Assembly: GCA_902489145.1 (NCBI GenBank)
Contig: CABTYV010000026.1
Coordinates: forward strand, 1-19,026
DNA: 19,026 nt
Direction of reading: 5' to 3'
From: an uncultured Tissierellia bacterium
GTDB lineage: Bacteria > Bacillota > Clostridia > Tissierellales > Peptoniphilaceae
Shown here: positions 7,033-14,294 of the stretch, in pieces
Position numbering within the stretch: the first letter of the stretch is position 1
Layout of the letters: each line of letters opens with the position of its first letter
Position numbers and translations under genes: made by a program
The notes under the pieces: generated by a model
Database searches by the model: none
Told to the model about the DNA's origin: nothing
Seen by the model: only the letters and a program-made list of their open reading frames with translations

Positions 7033-7956
7033 CTAGCGAATCCGGAAATGATTCCTTTTCTTTTTTGAAATATAGGGCCGGTCGATGGTCCTGACATAAT
7101 CCATATTCCAATTGGGAAACTCTATCCCCTCTGGTGTGGTCAGAGCCAGCCGCCTGACCTGCGCATATTCCAGGGGATTTTCTTCGCGACGGAAGGTGAT
7201 CAGGGAGCGGATGATCATCCGAGACGCATGAATCATCTCCGGCGAATCCAGGCTGACCGTCGACATGGTCACCTGCCCCTCCTTGAAATCCAAAACCCGG
7301 ATGGTGGGCTCATCTAAAACATCATTGAACTGGAGAAAGGCCCACTGGTCCTTCGTGAAATAGCGATCCCGGTGAAGATGGCCGTTGATGAAAATCCCGG
7401 CTCCTTTTTTCTCCGCTAACAACTGGTCCATGGTCAGGCTGGGATCATAGTCCCCCGCTTCGTTATAAAAACGCATCCGCTCCGGCGCGTGGTGGGCAAA
7501 AATCACCACCAGCTTTTCTCCGGCGGACCGAAGCTCCTTCTTTACAAAGGTACGCTGGTCAAAATCGATCGCAGAGGACGATTTGCCCGGATGGAGTGCC
7601 CGACAGGTATCCATAAAAATCAGCTTTGCCTCGGGATGGTCCTCGGACCAATAAAGGCGCGACCCCGTTAGTTGCCGATAAGAGGCCTTGGTCTGAACCA
7701 GGAGATCGTGGTTCCCTACGACCGCTTCGAAGCGCTGATCCGCTTTTTTATATTGATGAATCAGGCGATAAACCGAGCCAAACTCCCGTCTACTGCCGTA
7801 ATGAGTCAAATCCCCTAACGAAACATAAAGGTCGGCGTCCTGTGCGAAAAAGGTCTCGAAGATCTGGCTATAGAAGTAATGGTTCTGCTCCTTTAATTCT
7901 TTGGTCCGCCAGCGCATCGAGGAATAATGGGTATCCCCCAAACAGACAATTCGCAT
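7033..7956 (-). CDS. Calcineurin-like metallophosphoesterase
   Basis: A 307-residue two-metal phosphoesterase resembling the CpdA/Icc cyclic-nucleotide phosphodiesterase group. The canonical blocks appear in order: GDTH (residues 7-10, Asp8 and His10), SLGDL (46-50, Asp49), GNHD (81-84), FAHHAPE and GHLH. No signal peptide or membrane segment is seen, so it should act in the cytoplasm. The C-terminal ~75 residues after the GHLH block are unrecognised and end in a basic tail. The ATG at 7956 is chosen because AAAGGAGGT precedes it and it starts directly on the MRIVCLGDTH strand; the longer frame to 8070 would run back through the promoter and into the previous gene. It is a single-gene unit with its own promoter and terminator. 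The substrate is unknown; nucleotides are only one option. Confidence 0.87.
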   Translation of the reverse strand: MRIVCLGDTHYSSMRWRTKELKEQNHYFYSQIFETFFAQDADLYVSLGDLTHYGSRREFGSVYRLIHQYKKADQRFEAVVGNHDLLVQTKASYRQLTGSRLYWSEDHPEAKLIFMDTCRALHPGKSSSAIDFDQRTFVKKELRSAGEKLVVIFAHHAPERMRFYNEAGDYDPSLTMDQLLAEKKGAGIFINGHLHRDRYFTKDQWAFLQFNDVLDEPTIRVLDFKEGQVTMSTVSLDSPEMIHASRMIIRSLITFRREENPLEYAQVRRLALTTPEGIEFPNWNMDYVRTIDRPYISKKKRNHFRIR

Positions 7957-7960
7957 ATTC

Positions 7961-7969
7961 ACCTCCTTT
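7961..7969 (-). promoter_or_regulatory. Ribosome binding site fixing the metallophosphoesterase start
   Basis: AAAGGAGGT on the minus strand lies four bases before the ATG at 7956. An alternative in-frame ATG at 7974 lies upstream of this site and is not used. Confidence 0.85.
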
Positions 7970-7983
7970 GCCATACACTCTAT

Positions 7984-8012
7984 ATTATAACGATGTTGAA
8001 AAAAATTATCAA
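7984..8012 (-). promoter_or_regulatory. Promoter of the metallophosphoesterase gene
   Basis: On the minus strand TTGATA (8012-8007, five of six matches) is followed after 17 bases by a perfect TATAAT (7989-7984). The -35 hexamer overlaps the TGA stop codon (8011-8009) of the preceding Ig-like gene. The predicted transcript has a very short leader, starting about 20 nt before the start codon. Spacing and sequence are close to the vegetative sigma consensus. Confidence 0.8.
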
Positions 8013-10051
8013 AGCTTTGTGGATGTATTGTGTAAGCTCTGCCTTCTTTTTCTGTAAAAAAGGACCGCAAAAAGGGCCAGCAGAAAAAACAGAAGGAGGG
8101 CGATCGGCCAAAAGGAGCGCGGTGGCTTTAGGTCAATGGTCGTGCATAAGGATCCACCCCATTGACCCGGGCGGGTGCGCGCAGAGGTGGCATTGCCCGC
8201 GAGATCTTCCGCCTCGAGCAGAATGGTTTGGGGCGTTCCAGAAGGATAAAGGGTGAATCGATCCCTATAGTGGCGCTGGCCAACCAGATCCAGGGTCGTT
8301 TTCTGACCATTGATGGTCCGTGAAATCCGCTTCAGCCCCACCGAATCCTCATAGTCCACCGTCACCAATTGGGCGACCGCCCGCAGGCGGGTCTGCTCGA
8401 GTCCCTGCACCCTTCGAATCCTCGGCGGCTGACGATCAATAAAAAAAGAAAGATCCTCTCCCCATGCGTTGACGCTCTCGCTGGTGTGACCATCTTGCGT
8501 CCGGGCCACCCACACCAGCTGATAAAAGCCCTCCCTGGAAAAACAAGCCGGATCGACCCATACAGACCAATGCTGGCCCACGCCCGGCTGGGCCGAGAAC
8601 GCCTTCGCCTTGCTTCGTGGTCCGCCACCGTCTTGCCCTCCTTCTGGCGCTGGGCGAATTTTTTTCGTCCAGTAGGCCGAATAAGGCTGGCCGTTTCGTC
8701 TCGCTTCTAATCGCAGGTCCTCCGCCCGCAGGCCAGCCGGGGAAAAGAGGGTAAGGGTCAATTCGTCCGGCAGGGCCCGCTGAACAAAGGGCCGCCGCTG
8801 AGCGATCTGGTCGAGCAAAGGGCCATAGCGAAAGAAGCAGCCCAGCTGCGGGAGGCAGGGAGCCCCTTCAAAAAGAGTGCCCTCCTCCAGCCGGTCTTGG
8901 AGGCGGCGGACCGGGTTCTCCTCCTTTTTTTCTGCCCCCGCCCCCGGACTATTGGGAGGCGCCTGCTTTTTTTCTTTTGCGGGAAGCCCCGCTTCCTCCT
9001 TTTCGAGCCTTGCCTCTCCTGCCTGCGCCTCCCTTTCCTGCCCAGCAGCCAGCCGATGAAAGCGAAATAGCGGAGCCTGGGTTCGGTGACCCGCCAGGTC
9101 CATCATCCCCCAGGAAAGGGTGTATTGGCCAGAAGCGGGAAAAAGGAGGCGGGCGGACCAGATCCCTTCGTGGTGCAGAAAAGAAGGCGACGGGAGAGCC
9201 AGGGCCTGGTCGTCCCCGAGGGTTCTTCTGCGCACCTGAAAATGCTGGCTGGAAAAATCCGGGTTAGCCTCCTTCATCTGCAATAGGACCAAATAGCCTT
9301 CCTGCTTCTCCTGTCCTTGAATTTTCAGCTCCGGTTTTTGCTGGTCCAGACAAAAATCATACGGAGGGATTGGCGGTTGGGATGTTCGACCCACTCCATC
9401 TTGAAGGGGAAAGCGGATCCGGTAGTGGCCCTCCTCCTTCACCGTAAAAGTGGCTCGAAGACCCCCTTTGAACGGCGTCCATCTCCCTTCCAAGGGGCTT
9501 GCTCCATCCGATCCTTCCAAAATCAGGTGGGCCCGGTCGCCCAAAAACAGGGGCCAATCATCCTGCAAAAATACTTGAAGGGTAAAAGGAGCCCGAAAAT
9601 AGGCTCGGCCCGCCTGAATCTGGACGGGCGCCTGATCAACCACCACCTCCACCCTTGGCGGCTTTTGATCCACTGCGAACCAGCCTGGACTCCGCTTTTG
9701 TGCCAATACTCGGCCGGTCCCTTCCACCAGGCGGAAGACACTACAGACGGGCGCATCCCTTGCAGTAGCGGGCAGGGGCAGGGACAGATGAAGGGAGGCG
9801 CCGTCCTGGATCCACGGTGCTTGAAAAAGCGGATACGCCTGCTGATCCTTCAGATGAATCTGATCCCCGGACGACGCATAGAAAAGCACCTCCAGGCGCG
9901 CTGCCTGGGCCCGCAAGCGACGCATGGCATCCGCCGAGCCGGAAATCCGGACTTTAAAAAAGGGAACCTGGTCAAAAAGATAGACTGCCTTTTCTCCCGC
10001 CCCTATTTTCCGGTGATAGGACGCAGGAAGGTCAATTTTCAGGGTGGTCAT
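8009..10051 (-). CDS. Large protein of Ig-like repeats with a C-terminal membrane anchor, function unknown
   Basis: I do not recognise this 680-residue protein by family. It appears built from four Ig-like modules. Module starts share a D-x-K/Q-x-P motif: DQKPPR (128-133), DQQKPE (236-241), DRQPPR (539-544) and DLKPPR (640-645). Module ends share a Y-x-strand followed by D-x-A/V-G: QDGVGRTS (217-224), MDLAGHRT (317-324), TQDGHTS (518-524) and EDLAGNATS (615-623). Such modules are usually extracellular. A charged Glu/Lys/Ala/Pro-rich linker (about 335-395) splits the array. One hydrophobic segment at 647-666 is followed by RKRRQ, which favours a cytoplasmic C-terminus and outside N-terminus, yet residues 1-35 do not look like a signal peptide. 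The start overlaps the kinase stop (ATGA, 4 nt) and has GGAAGGAG upstream, so it is well supported. Coupling suggests a partner, sensor or substrate of the kinase. Confidence 0.75.
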   Translation of the reverse strand: MTTLKIDLPASYHRKIGAGEKAVYLFDQVPFFKVRISGSADAMRRLRAQAARLEVLFYASSGDQIHLKDQQAYPLFQAPWIQDGASLHLSLPLPATARDAPVCSVFRLVEGTGRVLAQKRSPGWFAVDQKPPRVEVVVDQAPVQIQAGRAYFRAPFTLQVFLQDDWPLFLGDRAHLILEGSDGASPLEGRWTPFKGGLRATFTVKEEGHYRIRFPLQDGVGRTSQPPIPPYDFCLDQQKPELKIQGQEKQEGYLVLLQMKEANPDFSSQHFQVRRRTLGDDQALALPSPSFLHHEGIWSARLLFPASGQYTLSWGMMDLAGHRTQAPLFRFHRLAAGQEREAQAGEARLEKEEAGLPAKEKKQAPPNSPGAGAEKKEENPVRRLQDRLEEGTLFEGAPCLPQLGCFFRYGPLLDQIAQRRPFVQRALPDELTLTLFSPAGLRAEDLRLEARRNGQPYSAYWTKKIRPAPEGGQDGGGPRSKAKAFSAQPGVGQHWSVWVDPACFSREGFYQLVWVARTQDGHTSESVNAWGEDLSFFIDRQPPRIRRVQGLEQTRLRAVAQLVTVDYEDSVGLKRISRTINGQKTTLDLVGQRHYRDRFTLYPSGTPQTILLEAEDLAGNATSARTRPGQWGGSLCTTIDLKPPRSFWPIALLLFFLLALFAVLFYRKRRQSLHNTSTKL

Positions 10052-11580
10052 GGCTCCTTCCTTTCACGCTCAGACTGACGACTCATGGCCTTTTCCAGCA
10101 GGACCAAGGCCGCTTGAGCCTGCGCTTTTTCGCTCTGAAGGGCCCCCGCCTCCGGCAATTGCCCTATGCCCCGCTTGAGCTCCTGGAGGAGGCGCTGTCC
10201 CTGGCTTTTATGATCGGGCTCTTCGAAAAGGCGGCGGTGATCATAAAAAAGGATCGCAAGGATCCGGTAGTACCGAACCTGCTCTTCTGGAGGACATTTC
10301 CTGACGGCGATAAGGTCCTGGAAAAACCTCTCCTGCCACCGTCCCAGATCGCCTGGATCCATCCTGGTCCCTTGCAAAAAAGCGAAGCCCGTCCGGTAAA
10401 AATCAAAGAGGTGGACCCAAAGAACAATTCCTCCTTCTGCTTCTTGACCCTCCTTGGCCAGCAAGGCCAGGCCCCGCTGAAGGTAAGGCGCCGCCTCCGC
10501 CAGCTGATCCCCTGGATGTATGGACGCCCAGGGGCCTGAGACGAGCAGGGCGCGGGCCAGCTTCAGATAGAAGCGGCCCCAGCCTGCCCCCTGCTCGACC
10601 TCCTTTTTTTCTGCCAGGGCCTGATCCAAGGCCTGCCTTTCCAGGTCGCTGATGCTTCCATCGGCCAGGGCTTCCGAAAGCTGGTGGGCCAGGCGGGCCA
10701 GGTCTGTTTCCTGCCGGCCCTGGCCCCATAGGACAAGGGCCAGCCCAAAGAGGAGGCCTAGAAGGAGAAAGGCCATGCCCTTCGATTTTTGAAGCGTCTT
10801 CTGTTTTCGATTGGTGGCCCAGAAGCGAGAAGCCCGGTCCCATCCGGCGCTCGTCCACTGCTGATCCACCGCCAATAAGGCCTCCCCCATGGCGGCCATA
10901 GAAGGAAAGCGGTCCTCCGCCTCCGGCTGGCAGGCCCGGTCCAGCACGGCCTGAAAGGCCCTGGAGATCGGCGTTGCTGCTCCCTTTCGTGCATTCTTTG
11001 GATCGCCGCCCACCAGGGCCCAAAGGGTCCGACCCAGACCGTAGACATCCGTGCGTTCCGTGACCGGACGATGGGCAAATTGCTCGGGAGCGGCGAAATC
11101 AGGGCTGCCACAGCCCACTGTCCGGCCCTTTTGCCCCCGCCTTTCGATCAGTCCAAAATCGATCAGCTTGAGGGCCCCCGAAGGCTCTCGCATCAGATTG
11201 GCCGGCTTCAAATCTCCATAGATTAGCGGCGGATCCTGTTGGTGGAGGTAGGAAAGCACATCCGCCAGGGCAATCCCCCACTGGCACACGGTCTCTTCGG
11301 GCCAACGGACGCCCCGCTCGAGGGACCGGTCCAGGCTCTCCCCTTCGATGAAATCGAAAATCACCCCCCAGTAGCTCCCCCGGTCGACCAGCTCCACCAG
11401 ACGGGGCAGGAGGGGATGGCTCAGGCCCTTGATCAGCTGAAGGGCCGGAGGGATCGTCCCCTCCTGAGATTTTTTCACCAGCTTCATGGCCCATTTTTTG
11501 TCCAGGTCGGGATCTCGGACGAGATAGACCCGTCCCTGACCGCCCGTGCCAAGTAGGCCCATGGGCTCATAGCGGGTCAT
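10048..11580 (-). CDS. Transmembrane Ser/Thr protein kinase with helical C-terminal domain
   Basis: A 510-residue Hanks-type kinase. The kinase domain (about 4-240) has the glycine loop GTGGQG (11-16), Lys33 in WAMKLV, catalytic YGDLKPANLM (121-130, Asp123), DFG (141-143) and the APEQF block (164-168), followed by TDVYGLGRTLW. The usual HRD is YGD. The alpha-C glutamate seems missing: counting nine residues back from the conserved HP gives Ala46. One membrane span (about 269-286) follows a basic stretch, so the kinase should face the cytoplasm. Residues 290-510 are helix-rich, TPR-like, without PASTA repeats, and would lie outside. The ATG at 11580 has AAAGGAGGGG before it. It lies after the V-ATPase terminator, with no obvious promoter in between, and is coupled to the Ig-like gene. 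Confidence 0.88.
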   Translation of the reverse strand: MTRYEPMGLLGTGGQGRVYLVRDPDLDKKWAMKLVKKSQEGTIPPALQLIKGLSHPLLPRLVELVDRGSYWGVIFDFIEGESLDRSLERGVRWPEETVCQWGIALADVLSYLHQQDPPLIYGDLKPANLMREPSGALKLIDFGLIERRGQKGRTVGCGSPDFAAPEQFAHRPVTERTDVYGLGRTLWALVGGDPKNARKGAATPISRAFQAVLDRACQPEAEDRFPSMAAMGEALLAVDQQWTSAGWDRASRFWATNRKQKTLQKSKGMAFLLLGLLFGLALVLWGQGRQETDLARLAHQLSEALADGSISDLERQALDQALAEKKEVEQGAGWGRFYLKLARALLVSGPWASIHPGDQLAEAAPYLQRGLALLAKEGQEAEGGIVLWVHLFDFYRTGFAFLQGTRMDPGDLGRWQERFFQDLIAVRKCPPEEQVRYYRILAILFYDHRRLFEEPDHKSQGQRLLQELKRGIGQLPEAGALQSEKAQAQAALVLLEKAMSRQSERERKEP

Positions 11581-11695
11581 CGCCCCTCCTTTCTCTGGTT
11601 TAAGACCTGTCTCTGCCCCTTCTTCTTAGGCCCTTCCATCATAAAGGATCTTCTGTTCCACTGGTGTTTCCTCTTCTGTGCCAAAAAAGCCCAAC

Positions 11696-11739
11696 AAAAA
11701 AGGCGATCCGCAGACATATGCTTGCTGGATCGCCTTTTT
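11696..11739 (-). terminator. Terminator of the V-type ATPase operon
   Basis: An 8-bp GC-rich stem (GGCGATCC / GGATCGCC), extended by A/T pairs on both sides, closes a 17-base loop and is followed by T runs on both strands. On the minus strand it sits 63 nt after the subunit D stop codon and could work in either direction. The rest of the 222-nt gap (11581-11802) holds a 12-bp palindrome at 11779-11790 and no convincing promoter for the kinase gene. Confidence 0.85.
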
Positions 11740-11802
11740 GGCATTATTGAAAACCCTTTATTCGCTTGAAATCCAAGTCCCTTGCAAGGGCCCGGTCGAC
11801 TT

Positions 11803-12849
11803 CTATTGTCCCTTTTGAAGCAGCGCAATGACCGCCTTCGTCGCTTCGGAAAGGGTGTCCGAGGAGGCCACATCCGCCCGGGCTACGACGCCAATATGGT
11901 CGGAGGAGGGATCAGGCGTTTTTTTGCCTGCTTTACTCTTTTCAGTCCCTTTGGCCTTTTGGGACTTTTTTTCCGCTTTCGTCCCTTTGGCTTTTTCGGT
12001 TTCCTTCTCCCCCGTGTCCGCCTTGGTCCCCTTACCCTTGACAGCCTCCTTGGCCGCTTTTTCCGCCTTGGTCCCTTTGGTCATCTTGCGCTCCTTGCGT
12101 TTCTGGGGCGCCTCCATCACCTTTTCAGGCGGACATTGGGTTCCGTCCTCTTTTTCCACCACCGAATCCGTCTGCAGGCGCGCATTGATATCATCGCGCC
12201 CCTCCTTGGCCTGGGAAATCAGATCCTTGATCTTCAGCAGGCGGGTGATGGTGGAACGGTCCTCTTCATCCAGCTTCATCCGAATATAGGAGATGGTCTC
12301 CTCCAAATCCGGTATGGTCCGGTATTCCAGGGCATTGACCCTCCTCCGGGTGGCCTCAATTTCATCCGCCATAAGCTGGGCCGATTTTTCGATCCGGGTC
12401 AGCTCCAGGAGCCGGTCCATGACCGCATTGAGCTCCTCCAGAGCCAGGTCGAGCTCCGGAGAGGTCTGCACATAGCCGTACGGAGTGGTCGAGGCTTCCT
12501 CCCCCTCCTGATGCCCCACCCGCTCAAAATGAAAGCGGGGGATGCGCACACTCATGACATTTTCCACCTCGACGCCGACCAAAAGCTTCTGGCGGGAGGA
12601 TCGGAGGGCATTTTCCAGCATCTCCGGACTCATGACCGCTGAGGCCATGGAGAAGGAGGCAAAGGTGCGGTGCAAGGCCTCCTCCACTTCCTTTCGCATG
12701 GCTCGATTTTCCTTGGCCAGCTGGATAAACCGGCGCATGAGCTCATCCTGCTTGTCCTTGAGCAGGCTATAGCCCCGCTTGGAAACCGCCAGCCGGGTTT
12801 TCAGATTGGCCATCACCATCCGGGTGGGGTTCACATTGAGCCGGGTCAT
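11803..12849 (-). CDS. ntpD: V-type ATP synthase subunit D with Lys-rich C-terminal extension
   Basis: Subunit D is the central rotor shaft that transmits rotation between the A3B3 head and the membrane ring. Residues 1 to about 213 are ordinary: the N-terminal coiled-coil MTRLNVNPTRMVMANLKTRL and the matching C-terminal helix with ARRRVNALE-like RRRVNALEYRTIP (168-180). Typical members end near 210 residues. Here the protein continues to 348 with a Lys/Ala/Thr/Glu-rich segment (about 245-312) containing KGTKA at 258, 273 and 288, an exact 15-residue period, and a variant KGTEK at 300. It ends in a less biased tail with a possible short helix (SEATKAVIALLQK). The start overlaps the subunit B stop by one base (TAATG). 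It is the last gene of the ATPase operon; the extension is unexplained. Confidence 0.95.
   Translation of the reverse strand: MTRLNVNPTRMVMANLKTRLAVSKRGYSLLKDKQDELMRRFIQLAKENRAMRKEVEEALHRTFASFSMASAVMSPEMLENALRSSRQKLLVGVEVENVMSVRIPRFHFERVGHQEGEEASTTPYGYVQTSPELDLALEELNAVMDRLLELTRIEKSAQLMADEIEATRRRVNALEYRTIPDLEETISYIRMKLDEEDRSTITRLLKIKDLISQAKEGRDDINARLQTDSVVEKEDGTQCPPEKVMEAPQKRKERKMTKGTKAEKAAKEAVKGKGTKADTGEKETEKAKGTKAEKKSQKAKGTEKSKAGKKTPDPSSDHIGVVARADVASSDTLSEATKAVIALLQKGQ
11932..12078 (-). repeat. Degenerate 45-bp tandem repeat within ntpD
   Basis: Three copies of a 15-codon unit beginning KGTKA (residues 258, 273, 288), plus a diverged fourth copy at residue 300, form the core of the subunit D extension. 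At DNA level the plus strand shows recurring CCGCCTTGGTCCC-like blocks about 45 bases apart. The copies are not identical, so the array is either old or under selection for composition only. Confidence 0.6.
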
Positions 12850-14294
12850 TACTTCACCTCATCAGTCTGAGACTCCGGATCCTGGGATGCAGGGGAGGCC
12901 TTGGCCTCCTCCTTTCCTGCTGCCACCGGACCCAGATACTCATCCAGGGTGGCATCCTTGATCCGCTTGAGCTCCTCGCGCGGCAAGATCTTCAGCAGGT
13001 CCCAACCGAGATTTAAGGTTTCTTCAATCGTCCGGTTGGTATGGAAGCCCTGATTCACATATTGAGCGTCAAAGGCATCGGAGAACTTGGCAAAGGCCAG
13101 ATCGGCCTCCGACAGGGCCGATTCGCCCAGGATGGTGGAAAGCTCCTTGGCATTGCGGCCACGGGCGACGCCGGCGTAGATCTGGTTCATGGTCTCCGCA
13201 TGGTCGGCCCGGGTCTTGCCCTTGCCGATCCCCTGATCCTTCAAACGGGACAGGGAGGGCAGGATATCGATCGGCGGATTGATCCCGCGGTTGTAGATGG
13301 ACCGGGAGAGGATGATCTGCCCCTCCGTGATGTAGCCCGTCAGATCCGGAATCGGATGGGTGATATCATCCTCCGGCATGGACAGGATCGGAATTTGGGT
13401 AATGGAGCCTTCCTTCCCCTTGATCCGGCCGGCTCGCTCATAGAGCTGGGAAAGATCGGTATAGAGATAGCCCGGATAGCCGCGACGGCCCGGCACCTCC
13501 TTACGTGCGGCGGAAACCTCACGCAGGGCTTCGGCATAGTTGGTCATATCGGTCAGAATGACCAATACGTGCATCCCCTGTTCAAAAGCCAGGTATTCGG
13601 CGCAGGTCAGGGCAATGCGAGGCGTCGAGATCCGCTCGATGGTAGGATCGTCGGCCAGATTCATAAAGAGCACGGCCCGGTTAATGGCCCCCGTCTTGGT
13701 AAAATCCTGAATAAAGAACTGGGCTTCTTCAAAAGTGATCCCCATAGCGCCGAAGACCACCGCGAATTTTTCATCCTTGCCCCGGACGGTCGCCTGCCGG
13801 GCAATCTGAGCCGCCAGCTGGTTGTGTGGAAGGCCATTGCCCGAGAAAATCGGCAGCTTTTGCCCACGCACCAGCGTGTTGAGCCCATCGATTGCAGAAA
13901 CGCCCGTCTGGATAAATTCCTCCGGATATAGACGCGAATAGGGGTTAATGGCCTGTCCATTGATATCCAACCGCTTGTCCGGCAGGATCTCTGGCCCGCC
14001 ATCAATCACCTCGCCCATACCGTTGAAAACACGGCCCACCATATCCGGCGAAACGCCTAATTCCTGGGGCTTGCCCAGAAAACGGCAGGAGGTGTTTTTC
14101 ATATTGATCCCGGAGGACCCTTCAAAGAGCTGGACCAGGACGGATTCCTGCGAGACCTCCAGTACCTTGCCCCGCCGCTTGCTCCCGTCCTGGAGCTGCA
14201 CCTCAACCAGCTCCTCATACTTGGCACCTTCAATGCCCGTTACCAGCATAATCGGGCCGGAAATCTCCTCTATCGTCTGATATTCCTTAGGCAT
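12849..14294 (-). CDS. ntpB: V-type ATP synthase subunit B
   Basis: The non-catalytic subunit of the A3B3 head, 481 residues. It shows the family's beta-barrel start (EISGPIMLV), the degenerate nucleotide loop SGNGLPHNQLAAQIARQA in place of a P-loop, FGAMGITFEEAQFF, MNLADDPTIERI and the YLYTDLSQLYERAGR block. The last 20 residues or so are an acidic, Ala/Ser-rich tail beyond the usual end. The ATG overlaps the subunit A stop codon by eight bases and has GGGAGGTAG upstream inside the subunit A gene, pointing to coupled translation that helps equal A:B output. Confidence 0.98.
   Translation of the reverse strand: MPKEYQTIEEISGPIMLVTGIEGAKYEELVEVQLQDGSKRRGKVLEVSQESVLVQLFEGSSGINMKNTSCRFLGKPQELGVSPDMVGRVFNGMGEVIDGGPEILPDKRLDINGQAINPYSRLYPEEFIQTGVSAIDGLNTLVRGQKLPIFSGNGLPHNQLAAQIARQATVRGKDEKFAVVFGAMGITFEEAQFFIQDFTKTGAINRAVLFMNLADDPTIERISTPRIALTCAEYLAFEQGMHVLVILTDMTNYAEALREVSAARKEVPGRRGYPGYLYTDLSQLYERAGRIKGKEGSITQIPILSMPEDDITHPIPDLTGYITEGQIILSRSIYNRGINPPIDILPSLSRLKDQGIGKGKTRADHAETMNQIYAGVARGRNAKELSTILGESALSEADLAFAKFSDAFDAQYVNQGFHTNRTIEETLNLGWDLLKILPREELKRIKDATLDEYLGPVAAGKEEAKASPASQDPESQTDEVK

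Noticed and set aside
6906..7097. N-terminal extension of the RelA/SpoT-domain protein
   Set aside because: The extra 64 codons would cover the terminator of the previous gene and the promoter; TTG at 6905 has a proper ribosome site.
7957..8070. N-terminal extension of the metallophosphoesterase
   Set aside because: It would overlap the preceding gene, its promoter and the ribosome binding site at 7961-7969.
11577..11873. Minus-strand frame of 98 codons between subunit D and the kinase
   Set aside because: It overlaps the end of subunit D, runs through the terminator at 11696-11739, is very rich in Arg/Lys, and has no family resemblance.
11932..12078. CRISPR-like or mobile repeat
   Set aside because: The repeats are in frame, code for KGTKA units, are degenerate, and have no spacers, so they are a coding tandem repeat.
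13041..13931. Plus-strand frame of 296 codons opposite ntpB
   Set aside because: It is antisense to a highly conserved ATPase subunit and shows no family motif; high GC keeps such frames open.
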